A DNA stretch of 14,836 nucleotides from Anaerolineales bacterium (GCA_016789245.1 JAEURM010000020.1:1-14836), one strand, 5' to 3'; counted from the stretch's first letter, positions 1-6,381 are shown. Notes: a model not told the origin generated them from the letters alone. Made by a program: numbers and translations.

Positions 1-14
1 AAGCTATTTTCTCG

Positions 15-1697
15 TCACTCCCCCCACAAATCCTCATTCTGCTTCTTAGCTTTTTGTTTCTTCTCGGCTTCATCGGCCCAGCCAACGGCTTTGTATAGCT
101 CTGGGCCGTACTCACGGGTTTTCACTACTACGGGCATGGGTACGGCGTGGCCCAAGATGAGCGCTTGCTGTTTAGTATCTAGCCGCGCTAACACTTGGCG
201 CAGTTGGCTGGCCCCGCTCACGCCGGAGAACACCGCGCGGATATCAGCTTCGTTATCCAGCAAGCAGGTAACGCGCGTGCCAATTTGGCTCATCACTTCT
301 TCTTCAATGCCGCTGGGCCGCTGATCCACAATCAACAGCGTGACGTTGTATTTGCGCAATTCGCGCGCGATGGTGCCAAAGATGGTGTGCTGAGCAATTT
401 CTGGGTCTAGGAACTTGTGCGCTTCTTCAATGGTGATGACGAGCGGGCGCGGCTCCTGCCCCACTTTGCCCGCCGCTCGGTTTTTCTCTTCCACGTATTT
501 GGCGTGAATGCGCCGCGTGAGGAAATTGGCCACCAGCACATAGGCGGCCAACGTGTTGCCGTACGTGCCAAACTCCAGCACCACGTGTTTGCCACGGTTG
601 AGCAAATGAAAAATCTCAGCCACCATATCTTGCGCGGGCGGCGTCTCACGCAAAAAGCCAAAGCGGCGGAACAACTCAAACTTACGCTGAATGGCCCGGA
701 GCGTGCCGCTCTGAATCTTCTCGGACTCTTCAATCTCATCAATGGCGCTGGTATCGTGTTCGTCCAGCAAGCGCGCCACCCAATCCGTGCCGAGTTTGCG
801 CCGTAAGTAAAAGAGCGCACCCACTTGCACATCGCTCAGCCCCAGCACGCCGGCCAGCATCTCACAATCTTCCGGTTCAATTTGGTTCAGGCCAATTTGC
901 AGAGTGCCATCAATCGTACTGCCGCGCGCGCGCGAGGTATCCGGGTCCAGCGCAATCACCGCCACGCGGCCATCACTAAATAACTGCCGCAAACCTTTGT
1001 AGGCCACGCCGTGCTCGTTGCGCACTTCCCAGCCGTAATCATTGTGCATATCAAAAATCAAATTGCTGGCGGCGTTGGCCTTAATAATGCCGGCCAAAAT
1101 GGTGCGCGTGATGAAGCTCTTGCCCGTGCCACTTTTGCCAAACACGCCAGAGGAACGTTCTACAAAGCGCTTTAAATCAAGATTGACCTTGATGTTTTCC
1201 ATATCCAACGGCGTGCCAATATGCCAGTGGTCTTCATCTTCGCGGCCAAAGATGCGGTCAACGTCCTCCTCGGTGGCTTCAAACACAGGTGAGAAGTGGG
1301 CGGGGATGGTTTTTACCGGCTTGGCTTCGTCGGCGCCCGTTTCTAAAACCAGCATGGGCGCTACGTTGATTTGCCCAAACGCTAACTCAGTGCCGTACAC
1401 AGCTTGCGCAAACGCATCATCGGCGGCGGGCGGTGAACTGAGCAGTTCTGGGTTAAGGTGGCCGAGCGCAATATCCGTAATGATGGAGAAGAACTTGCGT
1501 TGCGAAGCGCCATCCACCACTACATATTTGCCAACGGCCAGTTCTTCAATCACTGCGCCGGGCGGCACGCCTTGCGCCACATCCCCCGGCTCCAGCTTTA
1601 CCTGCAAGCCCTGAGAGAGTGAGCCGCTCACCACCGTGCCCAGCCGCCGCCTAAACGCGTGCCGCAAAAACGGGTCAAGTTCAGAAGGGAAAGTCAT
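15..1697 (-). CDS. herA: HerA-type hexameric DNA translocase ATPase (DUF87)
   Basis: This is a 560-residue ATPase of the HerA/FtsK superfamily. HerA proteins form hexameric DNA translocases that work with the NurA nuclease to resect DNA ends. Residues about 17-120 look like the N-terminal HAS-barrel. A Walker A motif GKSGTGKS lies at 187-194 and the Walker B region LVITIEEAH at 419-427 carries the tandem Glu typical of HerA. The segment ELRKYNVTLLIVDQRPSGI (446-464) matches the conserved strand following Walker B. The C-terminal tail after residue 540 is Lys/Glu-rich and probably disordered. Start: ATG at 1697, with AGAGGA about ten bases upstream. The gene is complete, its TGA lying 14 bases from the window edge. 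It is the third gene of the nurA cluster, separated from its neighbour by a word-repeat spacer. Family assignment is firm; the role in end resection is inferred from characterised HerA-NurA pairs. Confidence 0.93.
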   Translation of the reverse strand: MTFPSELDPFLRHAFRRRLGTVVSGSLSQGLQVKLEPGDVAQGVPPGAVIEELAVGKYVVVDGASQRKFFSIITDIALGHLNPELLSSPPAADDAFAQAVYGTELAFGQINVAPMLVLETGADEAKPVKTIPAHFSPVFEATEEDVDRIFGREDEDHWHIGTPLDMENIKVNLDLKRFVERSSGVFGKSGTGKSFITRTILAGIIKANAASNLIFDMHNDYGWEVRNEHGVAYKGLRQLFSDGRVAVIALDPDTSRARGSTIDGTLQIGLNQIEPEDCEMLAGVLGLSDVQVGALFYLRRKLGTDWVARLLDEHDTSAIDEIEESEKIQSGTLRAIQRKFELFRRFGFLRETPPAQDMVAEIFHLLNRGKHVVLEFGTYGNTLAAYVLVANFLTRRIHAKYVEEKNRAAGKVGQEPRPLVITIEEAHKFLDPEIAQHTIFGTIARELRKYNVTLLIVDQRPSGIEEEVMSQIGTRVTCLLDNEADIRAVFSGVSGASQLRQVLARLDTKQQALILGHAVPMPVVVKTREYGPELYKAVGWADEAEKKQKAKKQNEDLWGE

Positions 1698-1716
1698 CTT
1701 TCAGAATCCTCTTCAA

Positions 1717-1828
1717 CACGAATTTCACGAATTACACGAAACTCTCTGAAACGCTGAAACCGCTGGTGAGGCTGATTTCGCTGAAATAAAGTATCAGCGT
1801 CCTCAGCGATTTTTCAGCGTAGTCAGCG
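1717..1828. repeat. Composite 9-nt word repeat between the HAS-like gene and herA
   Basis: Three CACGAA words start at 1717, 1726 and 1735, exactly nine bases apart. A second array with CGCTGA-like words follows at 1743, 1752, 1761, 1770 and 1779, also nine apart. The complementary word TCAGCG then occurs at 1794, 1803, 1814 and 1823, so the second part is an inverted array. Its innermost pair is CGCTGA 1779-1784 with TCAGCG 1794-1799 around a 9-nt loop. The element begins about 15 bases after the stop of the minus-strand gene at 1844. No T-tract follows on either strand, so a simple Rho-independent terminator is unlikely. Confidence 0.8.
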
Positions 1829-1843
1829 TTCATCCGCCCAAAC

Positions 1844-2437
1844 TCAATACCCCGGCTGAATACGGCGCAAGAGTCTTTCAAGGCGCGGTAAATCACGGCT
1901 GAGTAATTTGGCCAGCTCGCGGCCCGCCTTTTGCGAAAAGCGCTCTCGGTCTTGTGGCGGGCGGCACAGCGCGGCGCGGCGGAACAACACCGCCAATAAC
2001 TCATCGGCCGGCGCTTCGGTAGAGTCAATCACCAACGGCAGAAAATCTAGCTTTTCCGTGAAGGCGCACACTTCGGCTTCCGTGCAAGCGGTGATGGTAT
2101 CTAGCGTGATGGGCGGTTGCGGCGGCAAACCGGGCACAAAGCCACTGCCCGTTTGTGAGCCAATGGCCAGCACACTCACTTCAATCGGCACGTTGCGGTT
2201 GTTGCGCTGATCTAGAATTACTTCGTCCGGCAAATCTGCCGTAGACATGGGGCGCACAAAACCGTCATCGGAAACGGCAATATCGTAAATCAAGCCAATC
2301 ACTTGCGATTGGCCGCGCTGGGCGGGGGCTTTGACAAAATCACCGAAGCGCGGCGTTTCGCTCTCTGGGATTTTGCACCCAAACACATAACCGGTGGTGG
2401 CACTGCGCAAGAGACGGCCAAGTTTTAGTTCAGTCAT
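1844..2437 (-). CDS. Small HAS-barrel-like protein between NurA and HerA
   Basis: This 197-residue protein has no assigned name that I recognise. Its first 50 or so residues (GRLLRSATTGYVFGCKI, then RFGDFVKAP and QVIGLIYDI) follow the pattern of the HAS-barrel that caps HerA and ATP-synthase subunits: a Gly-Arg-led strand, a 'FGDFV' turn and a 'GLIYDI' strand. No Walker motifs are present, so it is not a second ATPase. The C-terminal part from about 130 is predicted helical and ends in a basic Leu/Arg-rich helix (LLSRDLPRLERLLRRIQPGY). ATG at 2437 is the first start; no good Shine-Dalgarno site is visible before it. It lies between nurA and herA on the same strand, so I infer that it is an adaptor or accessory subunit of that complex. 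The gene is secure; the fold assignment is tentative. Confidence 0.82.
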   Translation of the reverse strand: MTELKLGRLLRSATTGYVFGCKIPESETPRFGDFVKAPAQRGQSQVIGLIYDIAVSDDGFVRPMSTADLPDEVILDQRNNRNVPIEVSVLAIGSQTGSGFVPGLPPQPPITLDTITACTEAEVCAFTEKLDFLPLVIDSTEAPADELLAVLFRRAALCRPPQDRERFSQKAGRELAKLLSRDLPRLERLLRRIQPGY

Positions 2438-2443
2438 GATGAT

Positions 2444-2505
2444 GTGACAGAGTGAAAAAGTGAAGGGATGAAAGGGTGACCGGAGGCTGTCATGTCACCC
2501 TTTCA
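2444..2505. repeat. 8-nt word repeat closing in a 12-bp perfect inverted repeat
   Basis: Five words beginning with GTGA or ATGA start at 2444, 2452, 2460, 2468 and 2476, exactly eight bases apart. The last two build the left arm of a perfect 12-bp inverted repeat: TGAAAGGGTGAC at 2469-2480 and GTCACCCTTTCA at 2494-2505, with a 13-nt loop. The element starts about 13 bases after the nurA stop codon and ends close to the start of the next gene. No T-run follows the stem on either strand. Confidence 0.82.
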
Positions 2506-2517
2506 CCGCTCAGTATA

Positions 2518-3717
2518 TTACGGATATCTACGCTTCCCAGTGCCTGTCCATGCTTTGCCTTGCGCCTTGTGTGAGACGCTGGGATTTAGGCCGCGCCGCA
2601 CCATAGCACTCAACACCATGTTATCAAACTCGCGGCGCTCAGCTTGCGTCACTACGGCCAACTCATGCGCGCGCACTAGCACGTACGGAAAACCATCAGT
2701 GATGCGGCACTGCTCCAGCAACGCGGCGTGCACTAAGTTTAGGCGGGCGTCATCCCGCGCCACCCACTCCGGCACTTCCACACGCAATAGCGCCTCACGG
2801 CCCACGCGGCCCGCATTCAAATAAAAGAAGTAGATGGAATGGCCAGCCGGTTTGTACCGGTCTTGATTGGCCGGTGAGCCGTTTTCAAACAGCGCACTGC
2901 GTTCCCCCGGCTGAAGAAACTCAAACAAGCGGCCATCCGTGAGGTGATTGAACGGCCCCAAATCCCGCAGAGCTTCTTCTCTAATTTCATCCGGCTCAAG
3001 CGTGGCCAAGTGCAGTAGCCGCACCACGCTGGCGGCGCGCGGCCTATCCACCACGCCAGCCACCGCCGCGCCAGAAGTTTTGAGCGCATCCAACTGTTTG
3101 AGATAGCCGCGCAAAACGGCGTCACTCAATTTTTGATTGGTGGTTTGCAAAGTGATGTAGAGCAAAAGGCCGTTATCCAACAACGCCACGGTGGGCACAG
3201 CGCCGTCTTCTTGGGCTAGCCGCGCTAACTCACCTAATTCACGCGTATCACGTTCCGCGTTGATTTTCTCAATCGGAATTTGCGCGCCGCTCTCTTCTTC
3301 ATACAAATCGGCATCTTCATAAAACACTTCTGGCCGAGAGAACACTTGCGGCGCTTCGCCGGAGCCGTGCTTGAACACAATACTGCCCACATTGATGAGA
3401 TAGTACAGCGCCACACCGTGCCGGTCTGGGTAAATCTGGGAGCCATCTGCGCCCAAAACATTCAGGCGGGCTGGGCAAGCCGGGGCCGGGAAGGCACGGT
3501 TAATGCCTTCATGCGTGGGCACCGCACCACCCCACCGTAACCGAAGCGCTTGCTTCACTTTAGCTTGCAGTTCGTCATCCACTGTGCTGAGGCTGTGGAG
3601 GGCGGCTCGGGCTACGGGCAAGCGTTGGTTGAGGTCCGTTAATCGGTCAGCGGCGTGGGTGCTGAGTTGCGTAACTTGGTTGAGGAGTTGATTGAGTTCC
3701 AGCGCCATGCAAGGCAT
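2518..3717 (-). CDS. nurA: NurA-domain 5'-3' nuclease
   Basis: This 399-residue protein carries a NurA nuclease domain. NurA is an RNase H-fold, Mn-dependent nuclease that is stimulated by, and physically joined to, HerA. The first motif is GADGSQ (89-94), whose Asp91 should bind metal. LLDNGLLLY (179-187, Asp181) is the second motif and GVVDRPRA (221-228) the third. The closing motif GFPYVLVRAHELAVV (342-356) contains the conserved His351. Residues 1-60 are helical, like the N-terminal extension of known NurA proteins. The C-terminal tail is basic and ends in GKRRYP. ATG at 3717 is used here, but ATG at 3708 (fourth residue) is nearly as good; neither has a clear ribosome binding site. It is the first gene of the minus-strand cluster with the HAS-like gene and herA. 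The family is confident; activity is inferred. Confidence 0.9.
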   Translation of the reverse strand: MPCMALELNQLLNQVTQLSTHAADRLTDLNQRLPVARAALHSLSTVDDELQAKVKQALRLRWGGAVPTHEGINRAFPAPACPARLNVLGADGSQIYPDRHGVALYYLINVGSIVFKHGSGEAPQVFSRPEVFYEDADLYEEESGAQIPIEKINAERDTRELGELARLAQEDGAVPTVALLDNGLLLYITLQTTNQKLSDAVLRGYLKQLDALKTSGAAVAGVVDRPRAASVVRLLHLATLEPDEIREEALRDLGPFNHLTDGRLFEFLQPGERSALFENGSPANQDRYKPAGHSIYFFYLNAGRVGREALLRVEVPEWVARDDARLNLVHAALLEQCRITDGFPYVLVRAHELAVVTQAERREFDNMVLSAMVRRGLNPSVSHKAQGKAWTGTGKRRYP

Positions 3718-3743
3718 TGTAGCACGTGTGTTCCATACGGCAA
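3716..3743 (-). promoter_or_regulatory. Possible nurA promoter overlapping the start codon
   Basis: Read on the minus strand, TTGCCG and TACAAT are separated by 16 bases, and the TACAAT ends on the first two bases of the ATG at 3717. If used, transcription would begin near the second ATG at 3708 and give a nearly leaderless mRNA, which would fit the absence of a Shine-Dalgarno site. The match is modest and the call is tentative. Confidence 0.25.
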
Positions 3744-4025
3744 CTTAACTTTAGGCAGGTTACGGTGTGAAAGAAACTAGCGCAATGAGGCCCCAAGCCA
3801 GACTGGAACTGAATGAAAACGGCTCATTGGCCGCCCCGCCCGTATTTATGTGGAGGTTACCTCCCCAAGATTGTATTGCCCATCAAAACCATCTTCAAGC
3901 CAAATGCCAACGGCTCAGCAACCCAACTCGTATCTTAAAGCGGTACAAATAGCCAAAATGTGTGATTTGCGTTAGTTTGCCGAGCGTGTTAGACTTTTCT
4001 AACGAATGCTCGGCAGGGTTAACAA
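3718..4025. other. Divergent intergenic region between nurA and the response regulator
   Basis: These 308 bases separate two divergent transcription units. I see no convincing gene. They contain the putative nurA promoter, a small dyad GGAGGT-T-ACCTCC at 3852-3864, and the leader hairpin of the response regulator at 3978-4015. Unlike most gaps in the window, there is no short-period word repeat here. Confidence 0.6.
3978..4015 (+). promoter_or_regulatory. Leader hairpin or operator dyad before the response regulator
   Basis: A two-part dyad: TGCCGAGC (3978-3985) pairs with GCTCGGCA (4008-4015), and inside it GTTAGA (3988-3993) pairs with TCTAAC (3998-4003) around a CTTT loop. That is 14 base pairs with one 2x4 internal loop. 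The outer stem ends on the first base of the AGGG that is the apparent ribosome binding site (4015-4018), seven bases before the ATG. A folded RNA could therefore influence translation, or the dyad could be a DNA-level operator. No T-run follows, so it is not a standard terminator. Confidence 0.6.
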
Positions 4026-4715
4026 ATGGCTGAAAAGATTCTCGTGATTGATGACGATGAAAATACCCTTTGGCTGGTGAGCACTTTGCTCCAACACAAC
4101 GGGTTTCAAGCAATTACCACATCTACACCAAGTGAGGGCTTGCGAATGGCGCAAGACCAAAAGCCAGATATGGTGCTGTTGGATGTGATGATGCCAGATA
4201 TGGATGGTTGGGAGGTATGCCGCCGGCTCCGCGAATTTTCAGAGGTGCCGGTGATGTTTATTACGGCCAAATCGGGCATAAAAGATGTGGTGAAGGGCTT
4301 AGAAATTGGCGGCGACGATTACATTGTCAAGCCGTTTGATAATCGTGAGTTGGTGGCGCGCGTCAAAGCGCACCTCCGCCGTCAATCGTCAGACCATAAG
4401 ACGACAGATGAACTCGCCTTCAACAATAATGAGTTACACATCAACTTCCTCACGCGGGAAGTAACGGTGCGGGGTGATTTGGTGGAGTTGACGCCAAAAG
4501 AGTTTTCTCTACTTACGCACTTAGCCCGGAATGCTGGCCGCGTGCTCACCCGCAGTGAATTAATTGCGCAAGCGTGGGGGCCAGAGTATGGTGATGGGGC
4601 GGAGAGTTTGAAGTTGTACGTGCACTACTTGCGGAAGAAGATTGAGCGAGACCCGGAGAAGCCGGATTACATCATCACTTCGCGCGGCGTGGGCTATCGC
4701 TTCGCCAATCGGTAA
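4026..4715 (+). CDS. OmpR/PhoB-family response regulator
   Basis: A 229-residue two-component response regulator. The receiver domain covers about 3-118: acidic pocket Asp9/Asp10/Asp11, phosphoacceptor Asp53 in LLDVMMPDMDGWE, Thr80 and Lys102 in IVKPFD. A winged-helix DNA-binding domain spans about 132-228, with the typical LTPKEFSLLTHLARNAGRVL segment and the C-terminal wing ending SRGVGYRFANR. All residues needed for phosphorylation are present. ATG at 4026 has AGGG seven bases upstream. No histidine kinase gene is adjacent, so its sensor is unknown (orphan regulator). It is transcribed alone: a dyad-rich leader precedes it and a strong intrinsic terminator follows. It could regulate itself or the divergent nurA cluster, but no direct evidence for targets is visible. 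Confidence 0.95.
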   Translation: MAEKILVIDDDENTLWLVSTLLQHNGFQAITTSTPSEGLRMAQDQKPDMVLLDVMMPDMDGWEVCRRLREFSEVPVMFITAKSGIKDVVKGLEIGGDDYIVKPFDNRELVARVKAHLRRQSSDHKTTDELAFNNNELHINFLTREVTVRGDLVELTPKEFSLLTHLARNAGRVLTRSELIAQAWGPEYGDGAESLKLYVHYLRKKIERDPEKPDYIITSRGVGYRFANR

Positions 4716-4747
4716 TTCGTCAACAGATACAGCGGAAATTAACAGAT

Positions 4748-4782
4748 GAGCGGATGGATAAACCATCCGCTCGTTTTTGTTT
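4748..4782 (+). terminator. Intrinsic terminator of the response-regulator gene
   Basis: A perfect 10-bp stem, GAGCGGATGG (4748-4757) with CCATCCGCTC (4763-4772), closes a 5-nt ATAAA loop. It is followed by GTTTTTGTTT. It starts 32 bases after the stop codon at 4715. The stem is made from the GCGGAT word used in the surrounding repeat. Confidence 0.88.
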
Positions 4783-4805
4783 ATGAAACCATACCGAAAA
4801 CTTGC

Positions 4806-4869
4806 TAGCCCTTCGCGGGCCTTCCAAAGCTTATTACTCAGGTCAACATCAAAAGCCCGCGAAGGGCTA
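4806..4869. repeat. 15-bp perfect inverted repeat with 34-nt spacer
   Basis: TAGCCCTTCGCGGGC at 4806-4820 is repeated perfectly inverted at 4855-4869. The 34-nt spacer has no gene. On the minus strand the structure lies 24 bases beyond the arginase stop and is followed by a weak T-run, so it may help to end that transcript. It could also be a small repeat family member, as its GC-rich arms differ from the surrounding word repeat. Confidence 0.75.
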
Positions 4870-4892
4870 ATCAATGAAATTGATATATCCGC

Positions 4893-5723
4893 TCACATCC
4901 GCTCAATCCGTTGATTCAAAACACCATTTAGAATTTGAAGCGCGGTTTGCACGGTTTGGCCGGCCACATCGCGCTCAGGGTTTACGGCGGTGAGGGAGAA
5001 GGCGGCTAGGTGCGGCACAACTTTCCGCGTGGCTTCCAAGGCCGTTTGGGGCGTAAGGCCACCGGGCGCGGGGTAACTCACGCCGGGCGCAAACGCTAAA
5101 TCCAGCGCATCAATATCAAAATGCAGATAGGTGGGAACGGCCAGCGGCGCAAAACGTGAAACGTGCGCCGGTTCAAAACGTTGCACGGGCGTTGTATCCA
5201 GCAAATCTTTTTCCGCCGGGTCTAAATCTCGCACGCCGAGGAGGGCTACGTGTTCTTCCTTCACCGGCAAGAGCAGGCCAGCGGCGGCGCGCAGTTCATC
5301 CAGCCCACGCCCACAACAACACGCTAACGGCATGCCGCCCAAGTAGCCGCTGATGGTGGTTTCTGGCGTGTTGAAATCGCCGTGCGCATCAAACCACGCA
5401 ATGCCCAACTCCGCGGGCAGTGAGCGCCGCAAACCGGCCACCACGCCAATAGAAGTGGTGCAATCGCCACCCAAAATCACCGGCAAGCGCCCAGCCCGCC
5501 GCGCGGCATCCACAGCCTCGGCCAGCGCGGCCAAGTTGCGGCCCATGCGGGTTAAACGCTCACCCGCGCCCAAATCCGTTTCACGCTCCAAAACTTCAAC
5601 TGTGTGGCCTGCCGCTTCCAGCTGGGTTACCAAGCCTGCGGCCAACAATTCAGCGGGCGCGCGGCCCATACGTTGTAAGGATTGATCTAAGTCAAATGGG
5701 GATGGGATGAGGGTGAGGTGCAT
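4893..5723 (-). CDS. Arginase/agmatinase/formiminoglutamase-superfamily hydrolase
   Basis: A 276-residue member of the ureohydrolase superfamily, which uses two Mn ions to hydrolyse guanidino or formimino groups. Visible metal motifs are GGDCTTS (85-91), DAHGDFN (112-118, Asp112/His114/Asp116) and HFDIDALD (201-208, Asp203/Asp205). The usual GGDHS His is replaced by Cys88; this variant occurs in a subset of less-characterised family members, so substrate cannot be assigned. PGVSYPAPGGLT (213-224) and AVNPERD (246-252) are the expected C-terminal motifs. A run of three cysteines (135-137) is unusual. ATG at 5723 is the natural start; no strong ribosome binding site is seen. The gene stands alone between two repeat regions, and its last codons lie inside one of them. 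Superfamily membership is firm; exact reaction is not. Confidence 0.9.
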   Translation of the reverse strand: MHLTLIPSPFDLDQSLQRMGRAPAELLAAGLVTQLEAAGHTVEVLERETDLGAGERLTRMGRNLAALAEAVDAARRAGRLPVILGGDCTTSIGVVAGLRRSLPAELGIAWFDAHGDFNTPETTISGYLGGMPLACCCGRGLDELRAAAGLLLPVKEEHVALLGVRDLDPAEKDLLDTTPVQRFEPAHVSRFAPLAVPTYLHFDIDALDLAFAPGVSYPAPGGLTPQTALEATRKVVPHLAAFSLTAVNPERDVAGQTVQTALQILNGVLNQRIERM

Positions 5724-5757
5724 AGTGGTTTAGGGATTATGGGCGGAGTATCGTTTT

Positions 5758-5844
5758 GGACGCAGACCCGTGCACCGCCCGCAAGGGCGGGTGTGCACGC
5801 TGATAAAGCGTAAGAATCTGCGTTTTCTGCGTTCATCTGCGTCC
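5758..5844. repeat. CGCAGA/TCTGCG inverted word repeat with a nested GC hairpin
   Basis: GGACGCAGA (5758-5766) is matched by TCTGCGTCC (5836-5844), and TCTGCG also occurs at 5817 and 5826, giving steps of 9 and 10. Between the left word and the rest sits a compact hairpin, CCGCCC-GCAA-GGGCGG flanked by TGCA on both sides (about 5767-5798). The related element at 11464-11548 has no such hairpin at the same point, so this looks like one element inserted in another. Confidence 0.75.
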
Positions 5845-5989
5845 TAGTTTTAAACGTGGAAGGCAATCTAGGAGTTGGGATTATAGCGGAAGAAAGGCGT
5901 GAAAATATCACCGCCCGGCCCCTAAAAATATTCGGCGCGCGGCGCGGCCTAATATCATTCAGCTAAAATTATTTCGTCTTTTATTAGAA

Positions 5990-6024
5990 GGCGTTAATGC
6001 CAATTGACTTTATCGCGATTTCGC
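5990..6024 (+). promoter_or_regulatory. Candidate operator dyads around the DUF2917-Lrp promoter
   Basis: An imperfect 12-bp palindrome GGCGTTAATGCC (5990-6001) lies immediately upstream of the -35 box, and a GCGA-TT-TCGC dyad (6015-6024) lies in the promoter spacer. Lrp/AsnC proteins often autoregulate by binding imperfect dyads near their own promoter, so these are plausible sites, but the link is inference. Confidence 0.35.
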
Positions 6025-6032
6025 CTTATAAA
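6004..6032 (+). promoter_or_regulatory. Sigma70-type promoter of the DUF2917-Lrp-DinB-DUF3291 operon
   Basis: TTGACT at 6004-6009 and TATAAA at 6027-6032 are separated by an ideal 17-bp spacer. Transcription would start near 6039 and give a leader of about 75 bases. AGGAG at 6103-6107 then sits six bases before the ATG at 6114. This is the best promoter match in the window. Confidence 0.7.
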
Positions 6033-6113
6033 CTTAAGTGAATTTTGGATTGCATCAGTCTGGTATTAGGCAAAATCATCAATCACCCAAAATTCATTGG
6101 ATAGGAGCTACGC

Positions 6114-6380
6114 ATGAAAACTCTCAACTCTACTTTTCTCAGCCGCAACATTACGGCTTCCGATGTGCTGGTACGCTTAGCCGTGTACCCCGGTGAAGTG
6201 TACCGCCTACCCGAGGTGGGCCAACGCGTGCGCGTGGTAAACGGCCAAGCTTGGCTCTCGGCGCAGGGCCGCGATATTGTGTTGGGCGCGGATGAGCAAA
6301 TTGCCCTTAACTCCAGCACCGAGGTGGCTTTGGTTTCTCCATTATCTGAGATGCCGGTGGTGTTGGAAGTGTTGAACTAA
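6114..6380 (+). CDS. DUF2917-like small beta-rich protein
   Basis: An 88-residue protein resembling DUF2917, a family of short, cupin-like beta-rich proteins with no known reaction. The pattern is a strand-turn series: GEVYRLPEVGQRVRVVNGQAWLSAQG followed by DIVLGADEQIAL, which is read as 'V.nG.aWlt..g.D..L..Ge...l'. No signal peptide, membrane segment or catalytic triad is visible. The start ATG at 6114 is well supported by AGGAG six bases upstream. It is the first gene of an operon; the Lrp-family gene starts one base after its stop, so the two are almost surely cotranscribed. Gene confidence is high, family moderate, and function unknown. Confidence 0.82.
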   Translation: MKTLNSTFLSRNITASDVLVRLAVYPGEVYRLPEVGQRVRVVNGQAWLSAQGRDIVLGADEQIALNSSTEVALVSPLSEMPVVLEVLN

Positions 6381-6381
6381 C

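Larger units (their letters stand above)
4720..4914. repeat. Nested repeat region with GCGGAT words flanking two inverted repeats
   Basis: The word AGCGGA or its complement recurs on both sides of this gap: 4731 and 4749 on the left, ATCCG(C/T) at 4887, 4897 and 4906 on the right (steps of 10 and 9). The outer ends TCAAC (4720-4724) and GTTGA (4910-4914) are complementary. Inside lie the response-regulator terminator (4748-4782) and an independent 15-bp inverted repeat (4806-4869). The right arm encodes the last residues of the arginase-like protein (RIERM) and its stop codon. Confidence 0.6.
5724..6113. other. Divergent intergenic region between the arginase-like gene and the DUF2917 operon
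   Basis: These 390 bases contain no convincing gene. They hold a word-repeat element with an internal GC-rich hairpin (5758-5844), an AT-rich stretch from about 5925, and the promoter, dyads and ribosome binding site of the downstream operon. Short open frames here run through the repeat and lack start signals. Confidence 0.6.

Noticed and set aside
1042..1614. Long plus-strand open frame (190 codons)
   Set aside because: It lies wholly opposite the HerA coding sequence, has no family features and is Ser/Thr/Pro-rich as expected of an antisense frame.
1717..1828. CRISPR-like array
   Set aside because: Units are 9 nt without unique spacers, and no cas gene is present.
3767..3952. 61-codon frame in the nurA/response-regulator gap
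   Set aside because: No ribosome binding site, no recognisable sequence, and it overlaps regulatory dyads.
5687..5911. 74-codon minus-strand frame upstream of the arginase-like gene
   Set aside because: It passes through the word repeat and into the arginase gene in another frame; no start signal.
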